Positions 26,436 through 35,848 are shown, numbered from the stretch's first letter. The stretch is DNA of 64,000 bases from Bacteroidetes Order II. bacterium (GCA_016788705.1 JAEUSQ010000018.1:1-64000), one strand, 5' to 3'. Made by a program: numbers and translations. Notes: generated by a model not told the origin, from the sequence alone.

Positions 26436-28025
26436 ATGGTAGGTCAGTACATTGATATTTATCGGGTTACGCAAAAACTTGGCCAGGGAGGCATGGGGCA
26501 GGTCTGGAAAGCGATAGACACCCAACTTGATCGGACGGTTGCACTTAAGGTAATGAACGTGCAAGACCCCATGTTTTTGCAACGCTTCCGGGCAGAGGCG
26601 AAAGCCTTGGCCATGTTAGACCATCCCAATATTGTACGTGTTTTTGGAATGCGTGAAACGCCTATTGGCATGGTTATCATTATGGAGTTTGTGGAAGGAA
26701 AAGATTGGTCGGACCTGATTTCCCAGGGCAAGTACAACACGCCAGAAGATGTGGCCAATATTTCCAGTCAGTTACTGAGTGCGTTGGAATATGCCCACTC
26801 GAAAGCCATTATTCACCGGGATATCAAGCCGAGCAATATTATGATCATGGCCGATGGAACGGTTAAAGTGACCGATTTTGGCCTTGCAAAGCTTATTGAT
26901 CCACAAGCAACCATTGCTGGAAATCCTTTGACCCAAGCCGGTCAAGCCGTTGGTAGTTTATACTATATGTCTCCTGAGCAGGTAAAAGGGTTGGATTCGG
27001 TGGATCAGCGCACTGACATCTATTCTACAGGGATTACCATGTACGAGGCTTTGGCTGGACGCCCACCTTTCGAGGATGTAACGGCTACCTCGCCCTATGT
27101 TATCCAGAAAAAGATTGTGGATGGCGATGTTCCCGCTATTACTTCGGCGGCTCCGGGTATTCCGGCCGACCTTGCCAAAGTGATTAATAGGGCCATTCAG
27201 GTACGTCCCGATAGACGGTATTCGAGCGCAGCAGATATGCGTCTTGGATTGCAACAATTGGCAACAGGTAAGCAGTCTTCATCTGTCCCGCCTGCTTCTT
27301 CCAGTAAAAAAACGGTACTTCCACCTAAAAGTGTAACAACCCGCCCAACAAATCCCAATTGGATCATGTTCGGTGGTATCGCAGCGGTGGTGGTTTTGGG
27401 CTTTGTAGCAGTATGGTTTTTTGTCCTAAAGCCACAGCCCAAGCCCGGCCCCCAACCGCAGCAAAACATCACACAAAATGATCCCTTACCAAATTCCAAT
27501 ACAAGCCTACAACCAAGCCAGATAGATAATCCTACCGTGCCCCACGTGAACAATACACCTGCCTCCACGAACAATACAAGTGATACACCTGTTTTGACTA
27601 CGCCACCACCAAAGAACAACACCCCAGCCCGTGATCGGATTCAGCAAGGAGTACAGACCATTCGTGAAAACGTGCAAAACCGAGAACCCATTATTACGCG
27701 GCCAACCCAACCACAAACCAAGCCCAATAATGTCAATAACAATAGCCAAACAACTCCTCCTGTCACCGAAAAACCAAAAGAAGACCCAAAGCCTGAGCCT
27801 CCAGCGGCAGAAGGTTCGTTTATGGTAACAGTAGTGGGCCCGAATGGTGAACCGCTTCCGGCGACCATTTCAACCGATCTGGGTTCTGGTTATGGTGCTC
27901 GCAAGAGGTTTACAGGAAAACCTGGGGTCTATTCGGTTTCGGTAAAAGGCCCTGATGGCACCACCAAAAATACTTCTGTTAAGGTGGTGGCGGGGACGAC
28001 AACCCCTGTAACTGTCCGTTTCTAA
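26436..28025 (+). CDS. Membrane Ser/Thr protein kinase (PpkA-like)
   Basis: 529 aa. Hanks-type kinase at residues about 7-275: glycine loop LGQGGMGQVW, Lys38 in VALKV, catalytic Asp129 in HRDIKPSNIM, Asp147 in TDFGLAKL, and LYYMSPEQVKG with DIYSTGITMYEALAGRPPF. A membrane segment (WIMFGGIAAVVVLGFVAVWF) lies at about 307-327. The outer part is Pro/Asn/Thr-rich and ends in a small beta-sandwich-like domain (GSFMVTVVGPNGEPLPATIS, VYSVSVKGPDGTTKN). Family knowledge: PpkA phosphorylates the FHA protein to trigger T6SS assembly. With the neighbouring phosphatase and two FHA proteins it forms a complete writer/eraser/reader set. The extracytoplasmic domain may sense envelope state. Confidence 0.92.
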   Translation: MVGQYIDIYRVTQKLGQGGMGQVWKAIDTQLDRTVALKVMNVQDPMFLQRFRAEAKALAMLDHPNIVRVFGMRETPIGMVIIMEFVEGKDWSDLISQGKYNTPEDVANISSQLLSALEYAHSKAIIHRDIKPSNIMIMADGTVKVTDFGLAKLIDPQATIAGNPLTQAGQAVGSLYYMSPEQVKGLDSVDQRTDIYSTGITMYEALAGRPPFEDVTATSPYVIQKKIVDGDVPAITSAAPGIPADLAKVINRAIQVRPDRRYSSAADMRLGLQQLATGKQSSSVPPASSSKKTVLPPKSVTTRPTNPNWIMFGGIAAVVVLGFVAVWFFVLKPQPKPGPQPQQNITQNDPLPNSNTSLQPSQIDNPTVPHVNNTPASTNNTSDTPVLTTPPPKNNTPARDRIQQGVQTIRENVQNREPIITRPTQPQTKPNNVNNNSQTTPPVTEKPKEDPKPEPPAAEGSFMVTVVGPNGEPLPATISTDLGSGYGARKRFTGKPGVYSVSVKGPDGTTKNTSVKVVAGTTTPVTVRF

Positions 28026-28053
28026 ACTTTAACCTTTCAATCAAAATCGTATC

Positions 28054-29175
28054 ATGAAACCCTTCTTTTCTCTCACTTCTCTATTGGGGTTGATGACATT
28101 GCTTTTAGCCGCATGTTCCGGTCCTCAAGAAGGAAATCTTACATCGAGCCAACCATCCGTAGTGGCTACCACGGATACCAATGTAGCGCTAAATAAACCC
28201 CAGCCCATACGCCTCATTGATCCACGCGTTCAGGAAGCCATTCGCCAGTTTAATATGGGTGAATATGACGAAGCATTGCCTAAATTGGAACGACTCAGCC
28301 GCGATCGTACCCTAAGCGTCACCGATCGTCGGGCGACTTTAGAAGCCTTGGCTGAATTTGCAGCAGCCTCCGAAGAAAACAACAAAGCCATTCAGTTGGT
28401 TTCTACGTTATTACAAGAGGAACCACCTGCGTATGAGCCCGATCCCGATAAAAAACCTTTAGAATATCTCCGGGCTTATTATATGGCACGTAAAAACAAA
28501 TCGGGTGGATTTGGTGTGGAACGTGCAGACCCAGGTATTAAGACCATTGCGGTCATGGATTTCCATAATGCATCCATCACAACAGATGCGGCCCGCTACG
28601 ATCGTCTGCAAGTAGGGCTGCCGCAATTAATGATGTTCCAGCTTCAACAAAATGTAACCCTAAAAGTCGTTGAACGGGCGCGGTTGGATTGGCTCATGCA
28701 AGAAGCCAAAATACAAAACGACCCCGCCAGTTTTGATGTTTCGCAGGCCGTCCGGGTGGGGAAAATGCTGGGTGCACATTCGGTCGTATTCGGTACATTC
28801 ATTGTCTTAGACAAAAATCGGGTTCGGATTGCCGCTCGTCTGGTGAAAGTGGAAACGTCGGAAATTCTTTTGACCGAAAATATGGAAGGCAAACCTGCAG
28901 ATATAATGGCGCTTTCAGACCAATTGGCACTCCGCTTGGCACGGCGGGTCAATGAAAACCAAGCCATTAAAATGGCAGCTGCCAATCCTACCCATTCGTT
29001 AGATGCCATGCTCGCGTATGCCGAGGGCTTAGAAATATACCATACTCAAGGCCCCGATTTGGCATTGGAGAAATTTAAATTGGCAGTACAATTGGATGGA
29101 CGATTTGAGCAAGCCAAAGAAAAAATTGCCGTCATCGAAACATCGCAACGTATGGCAGCAGCAAATGTAAAATAA
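28054..29175 (+). CDS. CsgG-like lipoprotein with helical repeat N-terminus
   Basis: 373 aa. Lipoprotein signal GLMTLLLAACSGP (Cys near residue 21). An N-terminal helical part (about 50-130) has TPR-like heptads (AIRQFNMGEYDEALPKLERL). The central domain, about residues 160-300, is CsgG-like: GIKTIAVMDFHNASI, YDRLQVGLPQLMMFQLQQN, LKVVERARLDWLMQEAKI, VGKMLGAHSVVFGTFIVLD, RIAARLVKVETSEILLTE. Family knowledge: CsgG itself forms the outer-membrane curli export pore, but many CsgG-fold lipoproteins only regulate or scaffold. The position inside the T6SS-like operon, next to a second CsgG-like gene and an outer-membrane protein gene, suggests a shared envelope assembly. No transmembrane pore hairpins could be assigned with confidence. 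Confidence 0.75.
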   Translation: MKPFFSLTSLLGLMTLLLAACSGPQEGNLTSSQPSVVATTDTNVALNKPQPIRLIDPRVQEAIRQFNMGEYDEALPKLERLSRDRTLSVTDRRATLEALAEFAAASEENNKAIQLVSTLLQEEPPAYEPDPDKKPLEYLRAYYMARKNKSGGFGVERADPGIKTIAVMDFHNASITTDAARYDRLQVGLPQLMMFQLQQNVTLKVVERARLDWLMQEAKIQNDPASFDVSQAVRVGKMLGAHSVVFGTFIVLDKNRVRIAARLVKVETSEILLTENMEGKPADIMALSDQLALRLARRVNENQAIKMAAANPTHSLDAMLAYAEGLEIYHTQGPDLALEKFKLAVQLDGRFEQAKEKIAVIETSQRMAAANVK

Positions 29176-29202
29176 GTTTTCTCCTCTAAATAATGCCTTC
29201 TC

Positions 29203-30510
29203 ATGAGACATGTAAACTGGTTGTTTCTACTTATCTTGGTTTTTTATGCCGGTTGTAGTGGGATGCAACAAACAAAACCGCCCAAAGTCAGACTTCTGGA
29301 ATATGAAAGACTCTTGGTTAAAAATCCGGGTAATCCGGTTATGATGCGGGAATTGGGGATCGCACACTTCGAACTGAATCAATTTGATCAGGCTGAAAGC
29401 TACCTCAAAGATGCCATTGTTCGCTCGCCTGCTGATCCGAAAATTGCGCTTTTTTATGGCTTGGTCTTAGAAGCCACCAACCGGAGAGCCTCTGCATTAG
29501 ATATTTATAAAGGCTATTCGCAATACGACCCTAAAGTCAATTTTACCCGGCTCTTGGAAGGGCGTTACCTGAATTTGACGCGGGCGATTCTTCGGTCGGA
29601 GATAGCAGAATTGGCACGTAAGGAAACTTCGGGCGAACTCACCAATGGTCGTTTAGAACAAAATGCTGTTGCCGTTTTCCCGTTTAATTATTTAGGTAAG
29701 AACAAGCAATACGAGCCTTTGAGCCGTGGAATTGCAGCGTTAATCATTACAGACTTAGGTTCTATTCAGGGGTTGAAGTTACTAGAACGGCTTCAAATTG
29801 GCGTTTTGCAACAAGAAATTGCGAGGGGACAAACTGGTTTTATTGATCCGGAATCTGCTCCACGGGCAGGCCGGATACTGGGGGCGTCCAAAGTGGTTTC
29901 TGGGAATTTCAATGTTTCGGCCAAACAACAAATCACCATTGATGCCGGATATTGGGATGTGTTGAAGGATGAATCGGACTTTAAGACGGAGCCAGGGCCT
30001 CTTTCCGATTTGTTCCGACTCCAAAAAAGCGTGGTGATCAAATTGTTGGAAAGCATGAAGATTCCGATTACAGCGCAGGAGCGTCAAAAAATATTAGGAA
30101 CCGTACCTACCCAAAATCTTCAGGCATTTCTGGCGTATTGCCGGGGTATGGAGGCCGAAGACGCTGGTGATGTACTGGGCGCACTGCGCAATTTTAGACG
30201 GGCAGTGGAATTGGATCCTAAATTCCAAAAAGCACGCGAATTGCTCGATAAAAACATAAACCGACAGGCTGCCGGAAGTAGCTGGAAAGACATTAATATC
30301 TCTTATGACTTCAATGGAGCGGGTAAAAATGGGGGATCAGGATTGGGTACAGATCAGTTGGTAGCCGATCGTTTGCAGGCTGTTGGGACGGAAATGGGGT
30401 CTAACCTCTTCCCAAATCCTGAAAAACGCAATCCGACCGATGAATTTGGCCGCATCTCAGAACAGGCCGATTTGCCGCGCCCACCCAGTTTTCCGCCAAA
30501 AGGCAATTGA
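29203..30510 (+). CDS. Second CsgG-like lipoprotein with TPR repeats
   Basis: 435 aa. Lipoprotein signal FLLILVFYAGCSGM (Cys near residue 19). TPR-like helices at about 28-110 (PVMMRELGIAHFELNQFDQA, then ESYLKDAIVRSPADPKIAL). The CsgG-like domain follows at about 150-300: VAVFPFNYLGKNKQYEPLSR, GIAALIITDLGSIQGLKLLE, RLQIGVLQQEI and RILGASKVVSGNFNVS. Another TPR pair (MEAEDAGDVLGALRNFRRAV) precedes a disordered C-terminal tail. It has the same overall plan as the gene before it but is clearly diverged, so the pair probably arose by old duplication. It starts 27 bp after the first CsgG-like gene and is followed by the outer-membrane protein gene after 18 bp. Confidence 0.75.
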   Translation: MRHVNWLFLLILVFYAGCSGMQQTKPPKVRLLEYERLLVKNPGNPVMMRELGIAHFELNQFDQAESYLKDAIVRSPADPKIALFYGLVLEATNRRASALDIYKGYSQYDPKVNFTRLLEGRYLNLTRAILRSEIAELARKETSGELTNGRLEQNAVAVFPFNYLGKNKQYEPLSRGIAALIITDLGSIQGLKLLERLQIGVLQQEIARGQTGFIDPESAPRAGRILGASKVVSGNFNVSAKQQITIDAGYWDVLKDESDFKTEPGPLSDLFRLQKSVVIKLLESMKIPITAQERQKILGTVPTQNLQAFLAYCRGMEAEDAGDVLGALRNFRRAVELDPKFQKARELLDKNINRQAAGSSWKDINISYDFNGAGKNGGSGLGTDQLVADRLQAVGTEMGSNLFPNPEKRNPTDEFGRISEQADLPRPPSFPPKGN

Positions 30511-30528
30511 TCTAAACCCTGAAATACA

Positions 30529-31707
30529 ATGAAAAAACTGTTTTGGTTATGTGCCGGGGTTTTGATGGCCTGGCCCGTTATGGCCCAACAAACCTCCTCG
30601 TCAACTACAGAGGATCCGCAAAACGTCCGCAACAAGCGGTTCGCTGGAATAATGCCTACCTATCAATCATGGGATGTTGAAGCCGCGTCAGGAGAAGCCT
30701 TCTCGCTCAAACAGGTCTCCAATCAAGTATTGGTATATTATCAGGTGAACAATCAGGTCTTGGTGTCGTTGAGGAATGCCCAAGGGAGATTTGATGCTTC
30801 CTGCGAAGCGTGTTTAAATATGGCTTCCAGCCAAGCCTTTTCTGGAGCAGGTGATACCCAACTTTCACTCTCGTACCGCCTCCCGAATCCTAACCTGATT
30901 TTTAATGCGACGGTTAACTTGCCTACAGGTCGTTCGTCTCTCACTTCCGAAGAATTAGAAACGGTTGGCTTGTTTTCTAATCAGGTATTGGAGTTCAAAA
31001 TGCCCGTACTCGGACAAGGCTCTGCCCTAATGACCAGTATTTCAGGAGCCTTTCCCTTGAGCGAGCAAGCCGTGTTAGGGGGGGGAGTTTCTTATATTGT
31101 AAATAGTGGATTTAAGCCCCTTATGGATATTGAGGCCGAGTATAAGCCAGGGAATGAAATTTCGGCCGATCTCGGATTGAATTTGAAAATGGGGGCAAAT
31201 GGCTCTTTAGGAATGGATGCCATGATTACCCGTTACAACGAAGATTATTTTGTGGAAAAAGCGGTTTTTAAAGCCGGCACAAAAATTAGTACGGTGCTTC
31301 AATACCGCCAGTTGAATCCAACCACGGAATGGTCGGCATTGGTTCGCTACCGCTCGCGAGAAAAAAATGCCATTGCAAGTTTTGTGGGAGAAATCCCTGC
31401 CGAAGAGTCCATAAATTCCAATCCTGCTGTGATGGTTGCGCGTGCAACATATCGGATGAACCTGAATAAGGCGTTTGTTCCTGGTTTCTCGGCAGAACTG
31501 CGGTCTTATGCTGCAACCCCTGCTTGGTTGTCCGGTGCGCTGTTAGCAGGTATCGGATTTGAACCTGAGTTCCGGTTAAACGAAAAAATCCTTATCCCGC
31601 TGCGAGTTCGTTTTGTTTCCGGTACGGTTTCTAATCAGGATTATTATCCCAATACCCGTTCTTTGCGGAATTTGAGTGCCAGTGCCGGGCTTTATTGGTC
31701 TTTCTGA
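30529..31707 (+). CDS. Predicted outer-membrane beta-barrel protein
   Basis: 392 aa. A clear Sec signal (KKLFWLCAGVLMAWPVMAQQ) is followed by alternating amphipathic strands, for example LSLSYRLPNPNLIFNATVNL, SADLGLNLKMGANGSLGMDA and EWSALVRYRSREKNAIASF, and a C-terminal aromatic strand SASAGLYWSF typical for outer-membrane insertion. I recognise no named family; the pattern resembles DUF-type transporter/OMP barrels. In its place between the CsgG-like lipoproteins and the TagH/TssJ genes it may form or stabilise an outer-membrane port for the apparatus, a component absent from canonical T6SS. Function is inference from context. Confidence 0.72.
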   Translation: MKKLFWLCAGVLMAWPVMAQQTSSSTTEDPQNVRNKRFAGIMPTYQSWDVEAASGEAFSLKQVSNQVLVYYQVNNQVLVSLRNAQGRFDASCEACLNMASSQAFSGAGDTQLSLSYRLPNPNLIFNATVNLPTGRSSLTSEELETVGLFSNQVLEFKMPVLGQGSALMTSISGAFPLSEQAVLGGGVSYIVNSGFKPLMDIEAEYKPGNEISADLGLNLKMGANGSLGMDAMITRYNEDYFVEKAVFKAGTKISTVLQYRQLNPTTEWSALVRYRSREKNAIASFVGEIPAEESINSNPAVMVARATYRMNLNKAFVPGFSAELRSYAATPAWLSGALLAGIGFEPEFRLNEKILIPLRVRFVSGTVSNQDYYPNTRSLRNLSASAGLYWSF

Positions 31708-31824
31708 AAAAGAATGCCCTTTATAAGGTTGCGAAGGTCGTACATAAGTGGTACATTCCAAGAATTCTTTTAATAAAGATATTGCCCTTACTCGGTCTTT
31801 AACCTTTGCCGATCTCATCCAGAC

Positions 31825-33075
31825 ATGTTACTCAAAATCATTGTAAGTCACTCTGTTCGGGATGATTTTTCGTCCGACTACCTCTTTGATGAAGGACCCG
31901 TAACCATTGGTCGTCTTCCAGAAAACAAAGTGGTTTTACCGGATCGTGAATTGATTGTGGGGCGACATCATGCTGTTATCTACCTCGAAGAAGCCTTTGC
32001 ATGGATTGTGGACGAGTCCAGTAAGAATTTTACGTTCTTAAATGGAGAAAAACTCGAACACGGAAAGAAGTACCAACTTCGGGACCAAGACCACCTGGAA
32101 ATTGGCAAATACCAATTAAGACTATTGGATCTTACGCCAAAAGATGAACCGGACAGAACTCCTGAAGCCGAAGGGCAAACAGCCGTCCAGCCTGCATATA
32201 ATCCTTTTACAGACTTGGTTCGTGGATTAACCGATGTGCTTCAGCAGATCAAAGCCTCCTATGTACAGGCCGATCCAGGGACACGTTTGATAGATTTGGA
32301 AAATGCATTCCACCGAGGGCTGGGGGCGCTTGCCACCGATGAAATAGCCCTTAAAATGGTGGATGCCATTCGCCCCAAAGCCGAGTCCTCGCCTGTACAG
32401 GTATCCGCTCTTTCGGCAGAGCCAGAAAAGCTACAAGGTGTTGCCCCTTTGGAGGTGCCAGGGTTTGTTCCTTACGCTGGGATTGATGTCCAAAATAAAA
32501 CGGAGTGGGAACGGGCGATTGGAGGAATTTATAGTACTGGGCAGGACGGGTTAATTTTAAAACGCATGGCCGTGGTGGATGATGTGATGTTGCGCATTGT
32601 AGAGAAACTGATTAAAATTCCGGCACATTTTAGGCTGGAGTTTTTGGGCCATTCCTTCATCCCGCATGCTTCTGGTTTTCCGTTCCATACGGCAACGGTC
32701 GAGCAATATAAAGCCTTTTTGTATGATATTCATGTGCCTTACGAGGTCTTGCGTGCACGTTTATCGGCTTTAGAACAGATCGCAGACGCGGTGCTTTACC
32801 ATGAAATTGCCTTGCTCGAAGGCTATAAGCAGGCGGTTCAATCCGGCGTTTTACGAATCTTGGATCAATTAAATCCGGAATACATAAAAAATGTTGCAGA
32901 GAAAGAAGGCCAAGATCTGTACACCGTTGGCATGTTGAGTCACGCAAAGTGGCTAAAATTGGTACAACAGGCGCACTATGAACTGGTTCGGGAGGACAAA
33001 GGAGTGGTTGAGAAAACCATTTTTAGGCCCGGTTTTGTGAAAGCCTATCTGGCCAAAATAGAGTCGGTTAAATAG
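31825..33075 (+). CDS. T6SS-associated FHA domain protein (TagH/Fha-like)
   Basis: 416 aa, cytoplasmic. FHA domain at residues about 20-100: GPVTIGRLPENKVVLPDREL, VGRHHAVIYLEEAFAWIVDE, then KNFTFLNGEKL. After a short linker there is a helical region resembling the C-terminal domain of TagH (NPFTDLVRGLTDVLQQIKAS, LENAFHRGLGALATDEIALK) and a longer helical tail (about 230-410) containing YSTGQDGLILKRMAVVDDVM and LLEGYKQAVQSGVLRILDQL. Family knowledge: TagH-type proteins read threonine phosphorylation made by PpkA and promote assembly of the membrane complex. A second FHA reader exists at 21574-24765. It is separated from the previous gene by 117 bp, so a further promoter is possible, and is followed by tssJ after 39 bp. 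Confidence 0.85.
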   Translation: MLLKIIVSHSVRDDFSSDYLFDEGPVTIGRLPENKVVLPDRELIVGRHHAVIYLEEAFAWIVDESSKNFTFLNGEKLEHGKKYQLRDQDHLEIGKYQLRLLDLTPKDEPDRTPEAEGQTAVQPAYNPFTDLVRGLTDVLQQIKASYVQADPGTRLIDLENAFHRGLGALATDEIALKMVDAIRPKAESSPVQVSALSAEPEKLQGVAPLEVPGFVPYAGIDVQNKTEWERAIGGIYSTGQDGLILKRMAVVDDVMLRIVEKLIKIPAHFRLEFLGHSFIPHASGFPFHTATVEQYKAFLYDIHVPYEVLRARLSALEQIADAVLYHEIALLEGYKQAVQSGVLRILDQLNPEYIKNVAEKEGQDLYTVGMLSHAKWLKLVQQAHYELVREDKGVVEKTIFRPGFVKAYLAKIESVK

Positions 33076-33114
33076 TATTTGGTTTTGTTCTTGCATACTT
33101 TAAGGGAGAGTTAG

Positions 33115-33618
33115 ATGAAACGTTACTTTATGACCCAAACGGTTCTTTTGTTAACCCTCTTGGCGGGGGCTGTTTTATTACCAGGCTGTTCATTGTTTAA
33201 AAAGAAAAAGGCGCCGCAAACGGTTGTTACTGCACCCGTAGAAACAAGACGGTCGGTAGAACTAACCGTTAAAGCCGATGCAACCTTGAATGGCGGAAAC
33301 CGCGTTAGGGTTGTAATCTATCAACTTCAGCGTAAGGAATTGTTCATGGCTTCATCCCGACAGGCATTTTGGCTAAAAAAAGAAACCTTATTGCCAGATA
33401 TTGCGGGAGATCCAAATCAAATTCTTAGCTTTGAAATTGATCCCAATGTGTCAAAAAACCATAAGGTGTTTTTGTACGAAAACACCAAGTATATTGGGGT
33501 TGCGGTTGATTTTTTCCGGCCTGATGGTAACTTATGGCGTACTGTAACCGAAATAAATCCAAATAAAAACAGTATGCTTCAGGTTACTGTCCAAGGAAGT
33601 GCTGTTTCAATTAAGTAA
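33115..33618 (+). CDS. tssJ: T6SS outer-membrane lipoprotein TssJ
   Basis: 167 aa, the family length. Lipobox LLPGC with lipid-bearing Cys25, then a basic stretch. The mature beta-sandwich has the TssJ pattern: VELTVKADATLNGGNRVRVV, IYQLQRKELFMASSRQAFW, LSFEIDPNVSKNHKVFLYEN, KYIGVAVDFFRPDGNLWRTV. Family knowledge: TssJ anchors the TssL-TssM complex to the outer membrane. Its presence, with tssK, tssL and tssM downstream in canonical order, is the strongest evidence that this locus is T6SS-related rather than a phage tail or an extracellular injection system. Confidence 0.92.
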   Translation: MKRYFMTQTVLLLTLLAGAVLLPGCSLFKKKKAPQTVVTAPVETRRSVELTVKADATLNGGNRVRVVIYQLQRKELFMASSRQAFWLKKETLLPDIAGDPNQILSFEIDPNVSKNHKVFLYENTKYIGVAVDFFRPDGNLWRTVTEINPNKNSMLQVTVQGSAVSIK

Positions 33619-33689
33619 ATACCCGAAACCCACGTTTAGACTCCTCATGAAAGGCTGTTCTCGGATGGCCTAAGACCCACACCGATTGT

Positions 33690-35042
33690 ATGGCAAGACC
33701 CCAAAAAGTAGTTTGGTCGGAAGGAATGGCCCTCGACCCACACCACTTCCAACAGTGGGACCGTTTTTCTCAAGCCAATGTTGTCTTTCGTCAGAGAATG
33801 CTACAGCGTCATGCTTGGGGAATTCTGACCTTGATGATTGATGAAGAAGCGCTGTTAAATGGTCAGTTTAGCTTGACTCAGGCCAGTGGCATTATGCCAG
33901 ATGGTCTTGTATTTGATTTACCAGAAACCGACCGCGCACCCGATGCGAGACCCATACAAGGTGCTTTTGACCCTACAAAAGACCGTTTGGCGGTATTTTT
34001 GGCGGTTCCTGCTGAACGGGTAGAGGGGCGAAATACGTTGTTGCCGGATGTCCCCCTTAACCGAACAACGCGGTTTGTGACGACCGAAATTATGGTTCGG
34101 GATGATAACACAGGAATTGAAGATCGTCCCATTCAGGTTGCAAGGGCCAATTTTCAGTTGGTTTTTGAAGGGGAAAGTGTGAATGATCTTAGCACCATCA
34201 AAATTGCTGAGGTCTTACGTACGAGAACTGGAACCTATGAGTTAAACCCTCAATTCATTCCACCATGCCTGTCTTTGGTCTCATCCAAAGCTTTAGAAAG
34301 CATCGCACGCCGCACGATGGAACTCTTGGTGGCAAAGCGTCAGGCTTTAATGGACAAACATGCGGCCTATGGTCGTGGCGAATTGGTGGCGGCAGATGTA
34401 ACGACCATGCTGTTTTTGGAATCCATCAATGGTTCTATTCCCGAAATCAATCACAATTTTTCGGTCATACAAAGCCATCCAGAAGCCTTCTTTCTTACGT
34501 TGCTACGCTTGTCGGGTTATCTGACCACTTATTCCACTGCTTTTTCATACAACGATTTTCCTGCGTATGACCATAGTGACCTCACTGCTTGTTTTCATAC
34601 GCTGTTTAACCAGTTCCGGACCTTGTTGGGGGATGTGGTATTCTCGAAAGAATATGAGCGGATAGACCTGATCCGGAAAGGCGAATCCATTTATCTGGCA
34701 ACCTTCGATGAACGCCATCTACCCGAAAATGTGGAATTGTATTTGGTGGCAACGGGGCAAGTGGCATCCGACCGAATGCGGTCTTCTTTCCCAAATGACA
34801 TCCGGATTGCTTCTCCGGCCATGATCGAACCCGTCTTAAAAGGCTTTGTCCGTGCATTGGAAGTACACTATGTTATGAGCCTCCCAAAGGGATTGCCAGT
34901 ACGGCCCGATGCGTATTATTTCAAACTAACGAAATCGGGACCGTTCTGGGACGACATTCGGGCAAAAAAAGCCTTGGTCCTTTTTGTACCAGCCACGTTA
35001 AAAATGTTGGATTTAGAGCTTATCGCCCTGAATCGTTCTTGA
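33690..35042 (+). CDS. tssK: T6SS baseplate-membrane connector TssK
   Basis: 450 aa, the family length. The N-terminus has the near-invariant TssK signature VVWSEGMALDPHHFQQWDRF. The middle contains ASGIMPDGLVFDLPE and LNRTTRFVTTEIMVRDDN, and the C-terminal receptor-like part has LFNQFRTLLGDVVF and RSSFPNDIRIASPAMIEPVL. Family knowledge: TssK trimers link the baseplate (TssE-F-G) to TssL/TssM. Here the linker is present although no tssE, tssF or tssG gene is visible in the window, so its baseplate partner must be encoded elsewhere or be replaced. It lies 71 bp after tssJ. Confidence 0.93.
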   Translation: MARPQKVVWSEGMALDPHHFQQWDRFSQANVVFRQRMLQRHAWGILTLMIDEEALLNGQFSLTQASGIMPDGLVFDLPETDRAPDARPIQGAFDPTKDRLAVFLAVPAERVEGRNTLLPDVPLNRTTRFVTTEIMVRDDNTGIEDRPIQVARANFQLVFEGESVNDLSTIKIAEVLRTRTGTYELNPQFIPPCLSLVSSKALESIARRTMELLVAKRQALMDKHAAYGRGELVAADVTTMLFLESINGSIPEINHNFSVIQSHPEAFFLTLLRLSGYLTTYSTAFSYNDFPAYDHSDLTACFHTLFNQFRTLLGDVVFSKEYERIDLIRKGESIYLATFDERHLPENVELYLVATGQVASDRMRSSFPNDIRIASPAMIEPVLKGFVRALEVHYVMSLPKGLPVRPDAYYFKLTKSGPFWDDIRAKKALVLFVPATLKMLDLELIALNRS

Positions 35043-35147
35043 TAAATCCGAACATTGTCGGATCTCTATTCATTCACTTTGGGGCGGTGATGGGCAAGTA
35101 CCCAAACCGATCTTCCCATTTATACGTTCATTTCAACGTCGAGAATC

Positions 35148-35813
35148 ATGAGTGCTAAACGTCCGCGCCTTTCTAAGTTCTGCACGGAGTTTTTGATGTT
35201 TGCCTTGCACATCCGTCGAACCCAGAACCCCGGTCATCCCGGAACGCTTCGTGAAAGTGTAAAATTGGCGCTTCAAAAATTAGAAAACACCTGTAAACAA
35301 GCAGGGGTTGGTTTTCAAGATTTTCAACAGGCCAAATTTGCCTTGGTGGCATTTTTGGATGAGTCTGTGAGTATTCCGGCTTGGCCTTATAACGATGCCT
35401 GGAAACGAAACCCGCTTCAATTCGAGTTGTATGGCCGTTACGATGCTGGCGAGCAATTTTTTGAACGAATCGCCTTTCTACGTCAGGATGTTCGGGCCAA
35501 TCTGGAGGCATTGGAAGTGTTTTATCTATGTCTTACGCTTGGATTTCGGGGAAAGTATGAGATTGTGGGGCGCGACCAATTGGCGGCCTTGCAGGATCAG
35601 CTATACCGAGATTTGCAGCCCTTTGTTCAGGGTGCATCGGCACAGTTGGCGCCCAGTGGATATCCCCGTGCCAAGGTAATGGCAGAAGCAAGACGGGAAA
35701 TCCCAGTCTGGGTCATTTTTGCCATTGCTGGTAGTATCATGATTTTGTTTTATATCATCATGAGTTTTCTGATTTCCAGTGCTGCCGCCAATGTGATGTC
35801 GGGAGTTCAATAA
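35148..35813 (+). CDS. tssL: T6SS inner-membrane protein TssL (DotU family)
   Basis: 221 aa. The cytoplasmic hook domain has the DotU features: QAKFALVAFLDESVSIPAWP, WKRNPLQFELYGRYDAGEQF, FERIAFL, VFYLCLTLGFRGKYEIVGRD. A single C-terminal membrane segment (VWVIFAIAGSIMILFYIIM) lies at about residues 185-205. There is no C-terminal peptidoglycan-binding OmpA domain, as in the short TssL form. Family knowledge: TssL and TssM form the inner-membrane platform. The gene is followed by tssM after 35 bp. Confidence 0.93.
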   Translation: MSAKRPRLSKFCTEFLMFALHIRRTQNPGHPGTLRESVKLALQKLENTCKQAGVGFQDFQQAKFALVAFLDESVSIPAWPYNDAWKRNPLQFELYGRYDAGEQFFERIAFLRQDVRANLEALEVFYLCLTLGFRGKYEIVGRDQLAALQDQLYRDLQPFVQGASAQLAPSGYPRAKVMAEARREIPVWVIFAIAGSIMILFYIIMSFLISSAAANVMSGVQ

Positions 35814-35848
35814 CTGCCTTAAGCAAACCACTAAGCATTTCTAAAGTC

